Source: an uncultured Rhodoferax sp. (GTDB taxonomy: Bacteria; Pseudomonadota; Gammaproteobacteria; Burkholderiales; Burkholderiaceae_C). Taken from it: 64,000 nt of DNA. Under the pieces are notes generated by a model that saw nothing but the letters and a program-made list of their open reading frames with translations, ran no database searches and was not told the DNA's origin. The position numbers were made by a program, and so were the translations under genes. The stretch covers positions 1 through 64,000 of the forward strand of contig NZ_CAMIHB010000006.1 of NCBI RefSeq assembly GCF_946221635.1. Reading direction: 5' to 3'. This document shows positions 17,040-26,243 of this stretch, in pieces; the first letter of the stretch is position 1, and each line of letters begins with the position of its first letter.

Positions 17040-18943
17040 GCATTGCCTACCGTTCCGATATTGATGGTTTGCGGGCTGTGGCCATTCTTACCGTGGTGGC
17101 GTTCCACGCGTTCCCGGAGTGGTTCCCTGGTGGCTTCATAGGCGTCGATGTTTTTTTTGTGATTTCCGGCTACTTGATCACCTGCATCCTGCGGCAGGAA
17201 ATGCAAAGTGGCCGTTGGAGTTTGGCATCCTTCTACGCGCGCCGCATTGTCCGCATCTTTCCTGCGCTGGTGCTGGTGCTGCTGGCCTGCTTGGTTGCCG
17301 GCTGGCATACCTTGCTAGCGCAGGAGTACATGCAACTCGGCAAGCATTTGGGTTTGGGTGCCGCCTTCCTCTCGAACATTGGGCTGTGGTGGGAAGCCGG
17401 CTACTTTGACAAGGCATCTGAGGTCAAACCCTTGTTGCATCTATGGTCGCTGGCCATCGAGGAGCAGTTCTACATTGCGTGGCCGCCGCTGCTTTGGCTG
17501 ATCCTTCGCAGCCGCCGCCAAGCAGCGGGATGGGTGGTCACCTTGGCCGCTTTGTCATTCATGCTATCGGTTTGGTGGGTCTGGGGCGACCGCACCCAGG
17601 CCTTTTATTCGCCGTTGAGCCGGGCCTGGGAACTTTTGGCTGGCGCCTGGTTGGCCTTGCAGGCGCCCCAACGATTACAGTCGCTGGGTTCCAAGGGGCG
17701 CGGCCTTGCCGCCGTTGTGTTGCTGTTGGCGACCGTACTGCTCAATGCCCGATGGCCGTTCCCCGGCTTGTTGGCCTTGCTGCCGGTGTTGGCGGCTTTG
17801 GTGCTGATCGGGGTTCCATCCTCTGTTGACTGGAGCGGGCGGCTGCTCAGCCATCCTGCCATGGTGGCGCTGGGCAAGGTGAGCTACCCTTGGTACTTAT
17901 GGCACTGGCCGTTGTTGAGCTTTGCCTACATCATTGACAGCGGCCAAGCCCCGGCCGGACTGCGCTTGGCTTTGGTGTTGGCCAGTCTGCTGCTGGCGTT
18001 TCTGACCTACCGGTTGTGGGAACTGCCTCTGCGAAAACTGCCGCGCCGTTGGGTAATTGGTCTGCTGGTGCTGGCCATGGGCATCCTGGGCTTATTGGGC
18101 AAAAATATATTTGACCGCCACGGCTTGGAGCGCATACGCCATAAGAACCTGATCCAGCTGGACCAAAGTGCGAGCCAGGATTTTCTGGATTTTGAGAAGC
18201 AGGGCCTGATCACCGAGGCCAAGTGCGAAAAACCTTTCAAATTCCCAGAGCGCGAGGTGTGTCTGCTGGCCCATCCGGACCAACCAGCCAGCGCGGTGGT
18301 ACTGGGCGATAGTCACGCGGTCCATGCTTTTTGGGGCCTGGCCCGAGCGTTCGAGGCCCAAGGCCTCAACCTGGCCGTACGCGGTAAAGGCGCTTGTGTA
18401 CCTGTCATGCCGGCGAAGCCAGGCGCTGCGAGTTCAGAGTGCGAGCGCCACATGGAGGCCACGCTGCGTGATATTGCGGCGGATACTCGGGTCCGTGCCG
18501 TGGCACTGGTGTTTCGCGGCCGTTATCTCTCGGTGTCCTCCACGCCTCAGCAGCGGCAAGATTTCGAGATTCAGCTCGATGCCACCTTGTCACTGCTGCA
18601 AGCTGCTGGTAAACAGGTGTATTACTTCCTGCCGGTAGTAGAGCCGGGCTTCGACCCGCGCTTATGCCTAGGGGCGCTGCCGCTAGGGCGCAAGCCGCCG
18701 TTTTCTTGTGTCATTGACAAGGCAGGCGACGACGTCAAATCCGAAGCGTTGCGCTCCGGTGCTGCACGTGTGCTTGCGCGGCGGCCCCAGGTCCATGTGG
18801 TAGACCCGAATACCCAGCTGTGCCGCGATGGCCTATGCCCTATCCTGCAAGATGGGCATAGCATGTTCAAAGATGAGAATCATCTCTCCCAGGCTGGTTC
18901 GCTCAGGCTGAGCGAGAGCTTGGGAACAACAGCCAAACATTGA
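17036..18943 (+). CDS. OafA-like acyltransferase with SGNH domain
   Basis: A 635-residue inner-membrane protein that probably acetylates surface sugars. The N-terminal acyltransferase-3 domain starts YRSDIDGLRAVAILTVVAFHAFPEWFPGGFIGVDVFFVISGYLIT, with about ten membrane segments to ~residue 360. The periplasmic C-terminal SGNH hydrolase-like domain has the serine motif VVLGDSHAVHAF (about 421-430) and the D-x-x-H box DENHLSQ (about 613). The start is TTG at 17036, overlapping the previous stop; there is no later start that keeps the conserved N-terminus. Confidence 0.9.
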   Translation: MSIAYRSDIDGLRAVAILTVVAFHAFPEWFPGGFIGVDVFFVISGYLITCILRQEMQSGRWSLASFYARRIVRIFPALVLVLLACLVAGWHTLLAQEYMQLGKHLGLGAAFLSNIGLWWEAGYFDKASEVKPLLHLWSLAIEEQFYIAWPPLLWLILRSRRQAAGWVVTLAALSFMLSVWWVWGDRTQAFYSPLSRAWELLAGAWLALQAPQRLQSLGSKGRGLAAVVLLLATVLLNARWPFPGLLALLPVLAALVLIGVPSSVDWSGRLLSHPAMVALGKVSYPWYLWHWPLLSFAYIIDSGQAPAGLRLALVLASLLLAFLTYRLWELPLRKLPRRWVIGLLVLAMGILGLLGKNIFDRHGLERIRHKNLIQLDQSASQDFLDFEKQGLITEAKCEKPFKFPEREVCLLAHPDQPASAVVLGDSHAVHAFWGLARAFEAQGLNLAVRGKGACVPVMPAKPGAASSECERHMEATLRDIAADTRVRAVALVFRGRYLSVSSTPQQRQDFEIQLDATLSLLQAAGKQVYYFLPVVEPGFDPRLCLGALPLGRKPPFSCVIDKAGDDVKSEALRSGAARVLARRPQVHVVDPNTQLCRDGLCPILQDGHSMFKDENHLSQAGSLRLSESLGTTAKH

Positions 18944-18950
18944 GAGATCC

Positions 18951-20429
18951 ATGACATTGAAACGATTTCAGGCGCTCTATCTCGCACTGCTGCTGGGCTT
19001 TGCCGGCGTGTTGTCCGTGTCGGGTACGATTGCCCTGCGCAATGTGCTGCACTTGGGGTTACTGCTACTGCTGCTGGGCTATCTGGTGTTGCGTTGGCGT
19101 ATGGACCGGCCACTTGTGGTCGCGCTGACTGCTGCCGTGCCCTTGCCAGTCTGGCTCTGGTGTGCCTACTTGCTTTTGTTTCCGTTGATTGCCCCCGAGA
19201 GTGGTGGTGCCTGGTCCAATCTGTTGGGCAAGGGCATGTGGGGCGAATCGATCCTGACCTGGCTGCTCGCTTGGGGGGCTTTTCTGATTCTGACTCCCGC
19301 ACGCCTCTCTCTTTGGGCGTTGGCGCTGGTCAGCGCGGTGCCGGTCTTCATCCATCTAGTTCTGACGGTGTTGGCCTGGGGTGGGGTGCTACAGCCTGCT
19401 TTTTTTGAAGATCCGTCGCTGCAGGCGGCGGGGCGCTCTGTTCTGGTTGTGTTGCGTGACTTTTCCCTGCTGCAAAGTCCTTTTTCTGTGTTCCCATTGG
19501 GGTTCAGAGGCATTGAACCCATGCATGGTAATTTGGGCTATCCCGCTTCACAGACGATGTGCCTGGGTCTCGCCGTGATGTTTGCCGCGTGGCGCCAGGC
19601 GGACCGCCGCATGGCCTTTAAGTCAGGGAGCTTGGTGGCCCTGTGCTTTGTCAGCGTGGTGATTGCACAATCACGCGCAGCCGCCTACTTCGGACTGCTG
19701 ATTGTTGTGCTGGCCTGCGCCATCTATATGGTGGGGGGGCGTGTCCAGCGTTCGTCGTTGCGCTTGGGGCGCGGTGCCCTTCTCAGTGGCTTGGGGGGCA
19801 CTGCTCTGTGCTTGGTGTTTTTTTATCAAGTGGTGGCGCACAACCCGGTCTGGTACTCCATGGGAGACAAGATGGCGATGGGTTTCCAAGTGAAAACCCC
19901 CAAAGATTTGCTGTGCGAGGGCTTCACTCCTGCCACCTCCGAGTTCGTGCGCCAAAAGCATGCCGACAAGGACGATGTATATATCGAATCCCTCATCGAT
20001 GGACTGCGCGGTGATGGTGGCCGTGTGCTACTGGCCCGCGTAGGCGCAGAACTCAGCGTTAACAATCCCTGGGGTTGGAACGGTGGGCGTGATGCCTACC
20101 AGTACCGTATAGAGCAGCTTTGCGGTCATGTACCGGCCATGAACTTTTCCCATGCTCACAATGCCTGGATCAATCTCATTTTGGCGCTGGGTTGGGTGGG
20201 GGCGCTTCTCTATGCCTGGGTCTTGTTGTACTTCGCCAAGACGGGATGGGGCGCGCTCGGCCAGGAACAGATCTGGCCGGTGGGCATGGCGCTGCTGCTG
20301 CTGTCAATCTTTTGGCTGTTGCGTGGCTTGGTGGACGCCGTCTACCAGGAGCACTATCTGGAGATGCAGGCCCTGTTTCTGCTGACCCTATTCCTGCTCC
20401 TGCGCTCAGGCAAACCAGTGTCGGAATAG
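18951..20429 (+). CDS. O-antigen ligase family protein
   Basis: A 492-residue polytopic membrane protein with about 11-12 hydrophobic segments and a large periplasmic loop between residues ~285 and 400. The family signatures are AQSRAAAYFG (around 240) and NFSHAHNAWINLILALGWVGALLYAW (around 400). WaaL-type proteins join O-antigen or other glycans to the lipid A core; Wzy polymerases look similar, so ligase is favoured but not proven. It follows the acyltransferase by 7 bases. Its last 24 bases overlap the convergent minus-strand gene. Confidence 0.82.
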   Translation: MTLKRFQALYLALLLGFAGVLSVSGTIALRNVLHLGLLLLLLGYLVLRWRMDRPLVVALTAAVPLPVWLWCAYLLLFPLIAPESGGAWSNLLGKGMWGESILTWLLAWGAFLILTPARLSLWALALVSAVPVFIHLVLTVLAWGGVLQPAFFEDPSLQAAGRSVLVVLRDFSLLQSPFSVFPLGFRGIEPMHGNLGYPASQTMCLGLAVMFAAWRQADRRMAFKSGSLVALCFVSVVIAQSRAAAYFGLLIVVLACAIYMVGGRVQRSSLRLGRGALLSGLGGTALCLVFFYQVVAHNPVWYSMGDKMAMGFQVKTPKDLLCEGFTPATSEFVRQKHADKDDVYIESLIDGLRGDGGRVLLARVGAELSVNNPWGWNGGRDAYQYRIEQLCGHVPAMNFSHAHNAWINLILALGWVGALLYAWVLLYFAKTGWGALGQEQIWPVGMALLLLSIFWLLRGLVDAVYQEHYLEMQALFLLTLFLLLRSGKPVSE

Positions 20430-21161
20430 CGGATTGCGCTTGGTGCGCTGGTAGCGCCATTTTTCCTTGTACTGGCGCAGCCAGCTGTTCTTGTAGTAGA
20501 CCCCGGTGCCGCCGCCTACACCGCAGATGACGGGCGGCGGGTTCATGAGGCAGCCCTGCAACTGCTCCCTCAGAAAAATGTCGCAAAAGCTTTCTTCCAG
20601 TCCATAGCCCGCATCGGTGCGTATGGCCTCGTGGGCGTGCAAAAAGTGCTGGCAGTAGGTAACGACATCCATGGCGTAGAAGCGGGTGTCGATATAGGCC
20701 AAGGTTGCGGGTTTGCGCAGCGAAAACACGTTGTTGAACACCGCTTTCATAAGCAGGCGTCCATTCCACGCCTGCATGCAGGCTGCAAAGTTCTGCACCC
20801 ATAGTTTGGACGTACATTTTGCAAAGCAGTTAGCTGCCTGGATCAGTCTGGAGTGCTCAAGCGCGTGGCGTACGATCTCGCCCTCACCGTAGCCGCGACC
20901 TTGCAGTTGAACACGTTGCACGTCGTTCTGGAAATGCAGGCACTCCACCGGGCCGCTGCCGGGCAAAGTGGTCACATGGGTCTGGAAATCGAAGCCCGAA
21001 CCATCGCAAAGTACCAGGGGATTCAGCGGCGCAATGCGGCGCCATGCTTGAATGGACTCCAGTGCTAGGCGTTCGCGTTCGCCGGGATCCTGCAGGCGCA
21101 CGCCTTTATCGTGGGCAATCACACTGGAGGTCAGCAAGATGGGAATCTGGGTGTGGTTCAT
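20406..21161 (-). CDS. Protein of unknown function in LPS cluster
   Basis: A 251-residue soluble protein I do not recognise with confidence. It starts IPILLTSSVIAHDKGVRLQDPGERERLALESIQAWRRIAPLNPLVLCDGSGFDF and holds AYIDTRFYAMDVVTYCQHFLHAHEAI and LEESFCDIFLREQL. The beta-strand followed by DGSGFDF and the DTRFYAMD motif suggest a GT-A-like glycan-modifying enzyme, by inference only. It is coded head to tail with the DUF6492-like gene (overlap of 4 bases, ATGA), so the two are coupled. Its 3' end overlaps the O-antigen ligase gene antiparallel. Confidence 0.7.
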   Translation of the reverse strand: MNHTQIPILLTSSVIAHDKGVRLQDPGERERLALESIQAWRRIAPLNPLVLCDGSGFDFQTHVTTLPGSGPVECLHFQNDVQRVQLQGRGYGEGEIVRHALEHSRLIQAANCFAKCTSKLWVQNFAACMQAWNGRLLMKAVFNNVFSLRKPATLAYIDTRFYAMDVVTYCQHFLHAHEAIRTDAGYGLEESFCDIFLREQLQGCLMNPPPVICGVGGGTGVYYKNSWLRQYKEKWRYQRTKRNPLFRHWFA

Positions 21162-22045
21162 ATGCGCCCCAGTTTGCGGCGTAGCCGTCGGCCCAGGCGC
21201 GACAGCAAGCTGCCACCTTCACCGGGCCAGTCCAGCTCGCGCTCCCAGGCGGATTGGTAGATCACGCCGCAATACAGCGGGGCGAGCTGGGTCGGGGTGA
21301 TACCCAAGCGTGTTTCCTGGTCGAGCTGCCAGGCGTAGTGATAGACCTTGAACAACGCCTGACAGGGATGTAGGGGAATGGCTTTGTAGGCCAGCAGCGC
21401 CTCGCCATACCAACGCGACTCTACAGGGGCCTCTGTTATTGCATCAGCGAAGCTCATGCCGCGGGGTTGCAGATAACGCTGATCCAGTGAATCCCAGACG
21501 GCACGGTGCCAGACCAGAGGGAAGGGGCCAAAGCTGTAGCGCCGCCCCTGGCGACCAAACTTCTGTTGCACCTGGGCGGCTTCGCGAACAAAAGCCTCCA
21601 AGATGCGACCGCGTCCATGCTGTAACGCGCCTTCGAGCAAGTCATGGGCTTCGTCGAGTACGGTGTAGGGGTAGCCGTCTGGCGCGAGAAAGTCCTGGGC
21701 GTCAAAAGGGCGGATGAAGACCGCGTCCGAGTCCAGACAGACATAGGCTTGCGACAGCCCCAGGCGCCAGAACTCCGACTTCACGACCTGCTGGGCCACG
21801 GCGCCGTGCATGCGCGCGACCTGTGCGGCGTCTATGCGCGGCGAGGCTTGCAAAATGCTCTCGTCGCTGAGCAACTGTGCTGGGGTGCCGCTCAGGTGCT
21901 CGCGGAACAGCGCCAGGTCTGCCTCGGGCACAGAGATGTAGACGGGGATGTGGCTGGTATTGAAGCGTGCAATCGACGCCATGAGGCGCACGACGCGGCG
22001 CAGATCGGTGCTGTAGCTTTTGCAATACAGGGTCAGCGGGCTCAT
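21158..22045 (-). CDS. DUF6492-like putative glycosyltransferase
   Basis: A 295-residue protein starting LTLYCKSYSTDLRRVVRLMASIARFNTSHIPVYISVPEADLALF, then VKSEFWRLGLSQAYVCLDSDAVFIRPFDAQDFL. The LDSDAVFI stretch resembles the DxD metal/sugar-nucleotide site of GT-A transferases. I place it with DUF6492 from memory; these genes occur in polysaccharide clusters. No signal peptide or membrane segment is visible, so it should act in the cytoplasm. Its start overlaps the stop of the polysaccharide deacetylase gene. Confidence 0.7.
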   Translation of the reverse strand: MSPLTLYCKSYSTDLRRVVRLMASIARFNTSHIPVYISVPEADLALFREHLSGTPAQLLSDESILQASPRIDAAQVARMHGAVAQQVVKSEFWRLGLSQAYVCLDSDAVFIRPFDAQDFLAPDGYPYTVLDEAHDLLEGALQHGRGRILEAFVREAAQVQQKFGRQGRRYSFGPFPLVWHRAVWDSLDQRYLQPRGMSFADAITEAPVESRWYGEALLAYKAIPLHPCQALFKVYHYAWQLDQETRLGITPTQLAPLYCGVIYQSAWERELDWPGEGGSLLSRLGRRLRRKLGRI

Positions 22046-22758
22046 GCGCGCTTGTCCTCATAGGCCGTGGCCACCTTCATGAAAAACTGCAGGGGATGCG
22101 TGGCGCGTGCCACCATGATACGTTGGAGTGCGTATGGGTTGCAGGCAGGCTGGACACGGCCCCGGCGCGTGCTGGTAGCCGTCACATAGCCAGCCGTGCG
22201 CACCATCTCCTCGTGTTCGGGTCGGAACCAGCCATAGGGGTAGCAGAAGTGCCGCACTTCGGCCCCAAGCATCTGTTCGAGTTCTGCCTTGGACTGGGCA
22301 ATTTGCTGTCGTGCGTCGTCGTCGGATAGTTCCTTGAGGTTGGCATGGGTCTGGGTGTGTGAGCCCACGTCCATGCCAGCGCTATGCCAGGCCAGCCAGT
22401 CTTGTCGCGTCATCAACTGCTTCTGCGCCACTTTGCCGGCGTCCCAGGCATTGGTGCCGCCCACCAGGCTGCTGACGCCGTAGCAGGTGGCGGTGAAGCC
22501 ATTGGCTTTCAACGCGGGCAGGGCGTGGACCAGATTGTTCTGGTAGCCGTCATCAAAGGTAATGCCCACTACCTTGTCCTGTTGCTCGCCACGCAGATAG
22601 GGTTCCAGATCACGCATGGATAGTCCTTTGTAGCCCATCAGGCGCAGCATACGCATCTGCCAGGCAAACGAGGAGGGCGCCACGATGAGGCCGCGCAGCG
22701 CCGTACCGCGCGGCGGCGGTGCGTCGATCTGGTGGTACATCAGTATCGGTATCTTCAT
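22042..22758 (-). CDS. Polysaccharide deacetylase family protein
   Basis: A 238-residue NodB-homology enzyme. It has MKIPILMYHQID, the catalytic/metal motif VGITFDDGYQNN (Asp-Asp), the SHTQTHANL zinc ligands (H-x3-H) and CYPYGWFRPEHEEMV. The family removes N- or O-acetyl groups from glycans, here probably of LPS origin. The ATG at 22758 overlaps the msbA stop (ATGA); the upstream extension lacks similarity. No export signal is seen, which fits action on a cytoplasmic, lipid-linked intermediate. Confidence 0.88.
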   Translation of the reverse strand: MKIPILMYHQIDAPPPRGTALRGLIVAPSSFAWQMRMLRLMGYKGLSMRDLEPYLRGEQQDKVVGITFDDGYQNNLVHALPALKANGFTATCYGVSSLVGGTNAWDAGKVAQKQLMTRQDWLAWHSAGMDVGSHTQTHANLKELSDDDARQQIAQSKAELEQMLGAEVRHFCYPYGWFRPEHEEMVRTAGYVTATSTRRGRVQPACNPYALQRIMVARATHPLQFFMKVATAYEDKRA

Positions 22759-24488
22759 GTCTGCAACCTCTGCAGGTTGGCGTAATAGCCGTTGCACTGA
22801 AGCAGCGTGGTGTGGTCGCCAGATTCCACGATACGCCCTTGGTCCAGCACCACGATCAGGTCTGCGCGCTCAATAGTACTGAGGCGGTGGGCGATGACCA
22901 GGGTGGTGCGGTTGCGCATCAGTGTGGCCAGCGCTTCCTGCACCACGCGCTCCGACTCCGTGTCCAGTGCCGAAGTGGCCTCATCGAGAATGAGGATCGG
23001 CGCGTTCTTGAGCAAGGCTCGCGCAATCGCTATGCGTTGTCGCTGGCCACCTGACAGGGTGGCACCGTTCTCCCCCGTCAGGGTGTCTAACCCCGCCGGC
23101 AGTTGGGCAATGAACTCCCAGGCGTGGGCCGCCACGGCGGCCTCCTTGATCCTGGCGTCGTCGGCAACACGCGATTGACCAAAGGCAATATTGGCACGGA
23201 TGCTGTCATTGAGCAGCACAATGTCCTGGCTCACCAGGGCAATCTGGTCGCGCAGGCTGGACAGGGTCAGGGACTGTATGTCGATACCATCGATCGTGAT
23301 GCGGCCGGACTCGGGCGCGTAGAAGCGTGGAATCAGCGCAGCCAGCGTGCTCTTGCCGCCGCCCGAGGCACCCACCAGCGCAACGGTCTGGCCGGATTTC
23401 ACATTCAGGTCAATCCTGTTCAAGGCCAGCTTGTCGCTATCTGGATAGCGGAAGGACACGTTATCGAAGCGGATGTCGCCCTTGCAATGGGCAAGCCGTG
23501 CCTGTCCGGCATCGGCCTCCACGGGCGCGTCCAGCACGCCAAAAACACTCTCGCAGGCGGCGAGGCCGCGCTGCAAGATGGGGCTGATGGTGGTGAGTTG
23601 CTTGATGGGCGAGATCAGCAGCAGCATGGCGGTGATGAAGGAGACAAAGCCGCCCGCCGTATCCCCGGCTTGGCCCATGGAGCGGCTCAGGGCCATGTAG
23701 ATGATGAAGGCAATGGCGAGGGAGGCCGTCATGTGCGTGATGGGCGTGAGCGCCGAGGCCGGTACCGCCTCCTTCATCATGCTGCGCCGGAAGCTCTCGG
23801 TGACGGCATAGAAGCGCTGCTTCTGTTGCGCCTGGCCGCCATAGATCTTGATCACCTTGTTGGCCGCCGTTGTCTCTTCCACGGTGTGGGCTACGGCGCG
23901 CAGCGACTCCAGGCTGGCCTTGCTAGCTTTGCGGATGCGCCGGCCAAAGCTCTGGATGAGCGTGGCAATCACCGGCCCAACGGTGAGCGTGATCAGGGTT
24001 AACTTCCAGTCCAGATAAAGCAGGTAGGACAACAGCGCCACGGCGGTCAGGGATTCGCGCACTGCGGTCACGAGCACATTGGTCGCAGCTTGGTTGATGT
24101 TATCCACGTCATAGAGCAGGCGCGCGATCCATTGAGAGGCGGGCTGGCCGTGAAAGACCTGGGTTGGGGCGCCCACCAGCTTGTCGAACATGGCACGCCT
24201 CAGGTCCACTACAAGACGTGTGGAGACCCAAGTCATGAGGTAATTGGTGACAAAGGACAGCACGCCGCGTGCCAGAAACAGCAGCACGATGCTCGCGGGA
24301 ATCAGCCACACCATGCGCGCGTCGGAGGTGCGAAAGCCGCTATCGAGCAGGTGTTTCATGATGGCCGGAAACACCGGCTCCGTTGCCGCCGTGCAGACCA
24401 TGCAGAGTACTGCGATGGAAAAAGCTCTCCAGTAGGGGCGCAGAAAACCCAGCAGCCGCAGGTAGAGCGCGCGGTCTGCCTTAGTCAT
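22755..24488 (-). CDS. msbA: MsbA-type lipid A/LPS flippase ABC transporter
   Basis: A 577-residue half-transporter. Six membrane helices (residues ~15-320) precede an ATPase domain with Walker A GASGGGKST (about 373), the signature LSGGQRQRIAIARALL and Walker B ILILDEATSALD, then the H-loop VIAHRLST. The length and arrangement match MsbA, which flips lipid A-core across the inner membrane. Its place among glycosyltransferases and a deacetylase supports an LPS role. Its stop overlaps the deacetylase gene and its start lies within the end of the GT2 gene (8 bases). Confidence 0.9.
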   Translation of the reverse strand: MTKADRALYLRLLGFLRPYWRAFSIAVLCMVCTAATEPVFPAIMKHLLDSGFRTSDARMVWLIPASIVLLFLARGVLSFVTNYLMTWVSTRLVVDLRRAMFDKLVGAPTQVFHGQPASQWIARLLYDVDNINQAATNVLVTAVRESLTAVALLSYLLYLDWKLTLITLTVGPVIATLIQSFGRRIRKASKASLESLRAVAHTVEETTAANKVIKIYGGQAQQKQRFYAVTESFRRSMMKEAVPASALTPITHMTASLAIAFIIYMALSRSMGQAGDTAGGFVSFITAMLLLISPIKQLTTISPILQRGLAACESVFGVLDAPVEADAGQARLAHCKGDIRFDNVSFRYPDSDKLALNRIDLNVKSGQTVALVGASGGGKSTLAALIPRFYAPESGRITIDGIDIQSLTLSSLRDQIALVSQDIVLLNDSIRANIAFGQSRVADDARIKEAAVAAHAWEFIAQLPAGLDTLTGENGATLSGGQRQRIAIARALLKNAPILILDEATSALDTESERVVQEALATLMRNRTTLVIAHRLSTIERADLIVVLDQGRIVESGDHTTLLQCNGYYANLQRLQT

Positions 24489-25275
24489 GCCGGGACAGCG
24501 TGGGCTGGCTCGGAGAGCGCCAAGCGTCTCCCTGTTGAAGCTCCAGCGCCTTCACATAGCGGTAGAAGGTGCCCTCAAAGTTGCCTACGGCTATGACGAA
24601 GCCAGCCCAACCGTCAAGGAACCCTAGTTTGAAGAGGTAGTGTTTCCAGAAGGCCCACTTGGCATGCAGCAGGGCGGATAGCATGGTGATGCGTTTGTGC
24701 TTGATCTTTTCCGCGCCGAGTGAGGAATAGCGGTTCGCCTTGTGCATTACCTCGGCCATGTTCTTGAAAGGGAATTGCCAGATCGCCTGCTGCATATGCC
24801 CCAGGGATTTTCCTGGCTCCAGGAGATAGCCCTCGTGCACCGGCTTCTGGTCATAGTGCATGGCGCCCTTGCGGAACAGCTGCGGCTGGCGGTAGTTGGG
24901 GTACCAGCCGGAATGCTTGATCCAGCGGCCCATAAAGAAGTTGCGCCTCGGCGTGTGGTAAGCGTCCAGTGCGTTTGGGGCTTGCGTCAGTGCACGAATT
25001 TCTGCGGCTGCTTCCGGTGTGCAGCGCTCGTCGGCGTCCAGGCTGAAAATCCAGGGATGGGTACAGGCTTCAATAGCCTGGTTGCGCAGATCGCCAAAGC
25101 CCTTGAACTCGACCTGCACGACACGCGCCCCTAATTGGGTAGCAAGTTCGGCAGTGTCGTCCGTGCTCCAAGAGTCCACCACCACAATTTCGTCGGCCCA
25201 GCGCACGCTCTCAATGGCGGCGCGGACTTTTTCCGCTTCGTTGTAGGCAATGATGTAGACAGAAATCAAGGGCAT
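24481..25275 (-). CDS. GT2 glycosyltransferase (WaaE/KdtX-like)
   Basis: A 264-residue GT-A enzyme: LISVYIIAYNEAEKVRAAIESVRWADEIVVVDSWSTDDT, the DxD site SLDADERCT, and WYPNYRQPQLFRKG. This pattern is typical of WaaE/KdtX proteins, which add glucose to heptose in the LPS inner core; the donor and acceptor here are inferred. The ATG at 25275 is chosen because the fold starts there; an ATG at 25287 and a longer frame to 25320 are alternatives. It begins the minus-strand arm of the LPS cluster, divergent from the next GT2 gene. Confidence 0.85.
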   Translation of the reverse strand: MPLISVYIIAYNEAEKVRAAIESVRWADEIVVVDSWSTDDTAELATQLGARVVQVEFKGFGDLRNQAIEACTHPWIFSLDADERCTPEAAAEIRALTQAPNALDAYHTPRRNFFMGRWIKHSGWYPNYRQPQLFRKGAMHYDQKPVHEGYLLEPGKSLGHMQQAIWQFPFKNMAEVMHKANRYSSLGAEKIKHKRITMLSALLHAKWAFWKHYLFKLGFLDGWAGFVIAVGNFEGTFYRYVKALELQQGDAWRSPSQPTLSRHD

Positions 25276-25381
25276 GGGTGATAACATTCCACGGTGTTGT
25301 GAACTTTTCGCGTAGCGCAACGTCTACGCCTGTCGCAGGTGCTCCAACACCCTCCGCGTGAGCGCCTTAGTCTATTCCAAA

Positions 25382-26236
25382 ATGCCTTCTTCTGACCTGA
25401 TATCGGTGGTCATCACCACCTATAACCGCAGCGACGCGCTTGCGCTCGTACTGCGGGGGCTCATGCAGCAGACGGATCGGAACTTTGAGGTCATCGTCGC
25501 CGACGACGGTTCCACCGAGACCCACAGGCAGAAAATCGAAGAGATGGCCCGCGCCAGTGGTTTGCATGTCATCCATGTCTGGCACCCTGATGTAGGTTTC
25601 ACGGCGTCGCAAGCACGCAACCTGGGGGTGGCCGCCGCCAGTGGGGGTTATCTCATTCTGATGGACGGCGATTGTGTACCCGAGGTGGACTTCATCGCCC
25701 GTCATCGCCAGCTGGCCCAGCCGGGCTGCTTCGTCAACGGCAGTCGTGTACTGCTCAATGCCGCATTCACCCAGCGCGCGCTCGCACAGAATCTGGCGAT
25801 TGCAGGTCGTTCTGTCGGTTTCTGGCTGCGCCGCCGCCTGTCGGGAGAGGCCAGCAAGCTTACGGGACTGTTCCGCCTGCCCGATGGGCGCCGACGCCTG
25901 CAGCCGCGCTTTGTCTGGAAGGGCATACGCAGCGCCAATATGTCGCTTTGGCGCAAGGACTATGAGGCGGTCAATGGTTTCGATGAAACCTTTGTTGGCT
26001 GGGGCCATGAAGATGCAGACTTCGTGTTGAGGCTGCACAATGCGGGCTTGGTGCGCAAGAACGGTTTCTGCGCCACCGAGGTCTATCATCTCTGGCATCC
26101 CGAAGCCAGCCGCACGCGCGAAGGTGTCAACGCCGACACTGTGCGCCAGCGGGAAAAAAGTGGACAAGTCCGCTCTACCATTGGTTACGAAGAAAGCAAA
26201 AACGCGTCCGGTGTGGTGATGCGCAGTTGGGGATAA
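25382..26236 (+). CDS. GT2 glycosyltransferase with galactosyltransferase-type C-domain
   Basis: A 284-residue enzyme. The GT-A part reads LISVVITTYNRSDALALVLRGL, VIVADDGSTE and LILMDGDCVPE (DxD). The C-terminal NMSLWRKDYEAVNGFDETFVGWGHEDADFVLRLHNAG matches the GWGxEDxD box of Glyco_transf_7C-type enzymes. It probably adds a sugar to LPS or capsule. The ATG at 25382 is chosen; an in-frame GTG at 25358 is also open. tolB follows after 7 bases. Confidence 0.85.
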   Translation: MPSSDLISVVITTYNRSDALALVLRGLMQQTDRNFEVIVADDGSTETHRQKIEEMARASGLHVIHVWHPDVGFTASQARNLGVAAASGGYLILMDGDCVPEVDFIARHRQLAQPGCFVNGSRVLLNAAFTQRALAQNLAIAGRSVGFWLRRRLSGEASKLTGLFRLPDGRRRLQPRFVWKGIRSANMSLWRKDYEAVNGFDETFVGWGHEDADFVLRLHNAGLVRKNGFCATEVYHLWHPEASRTREGVNADTVRQREKSGQVRSTIGYEESKNASGVVMRSWG

Positions 26237-26243
26237 TCGCTGA

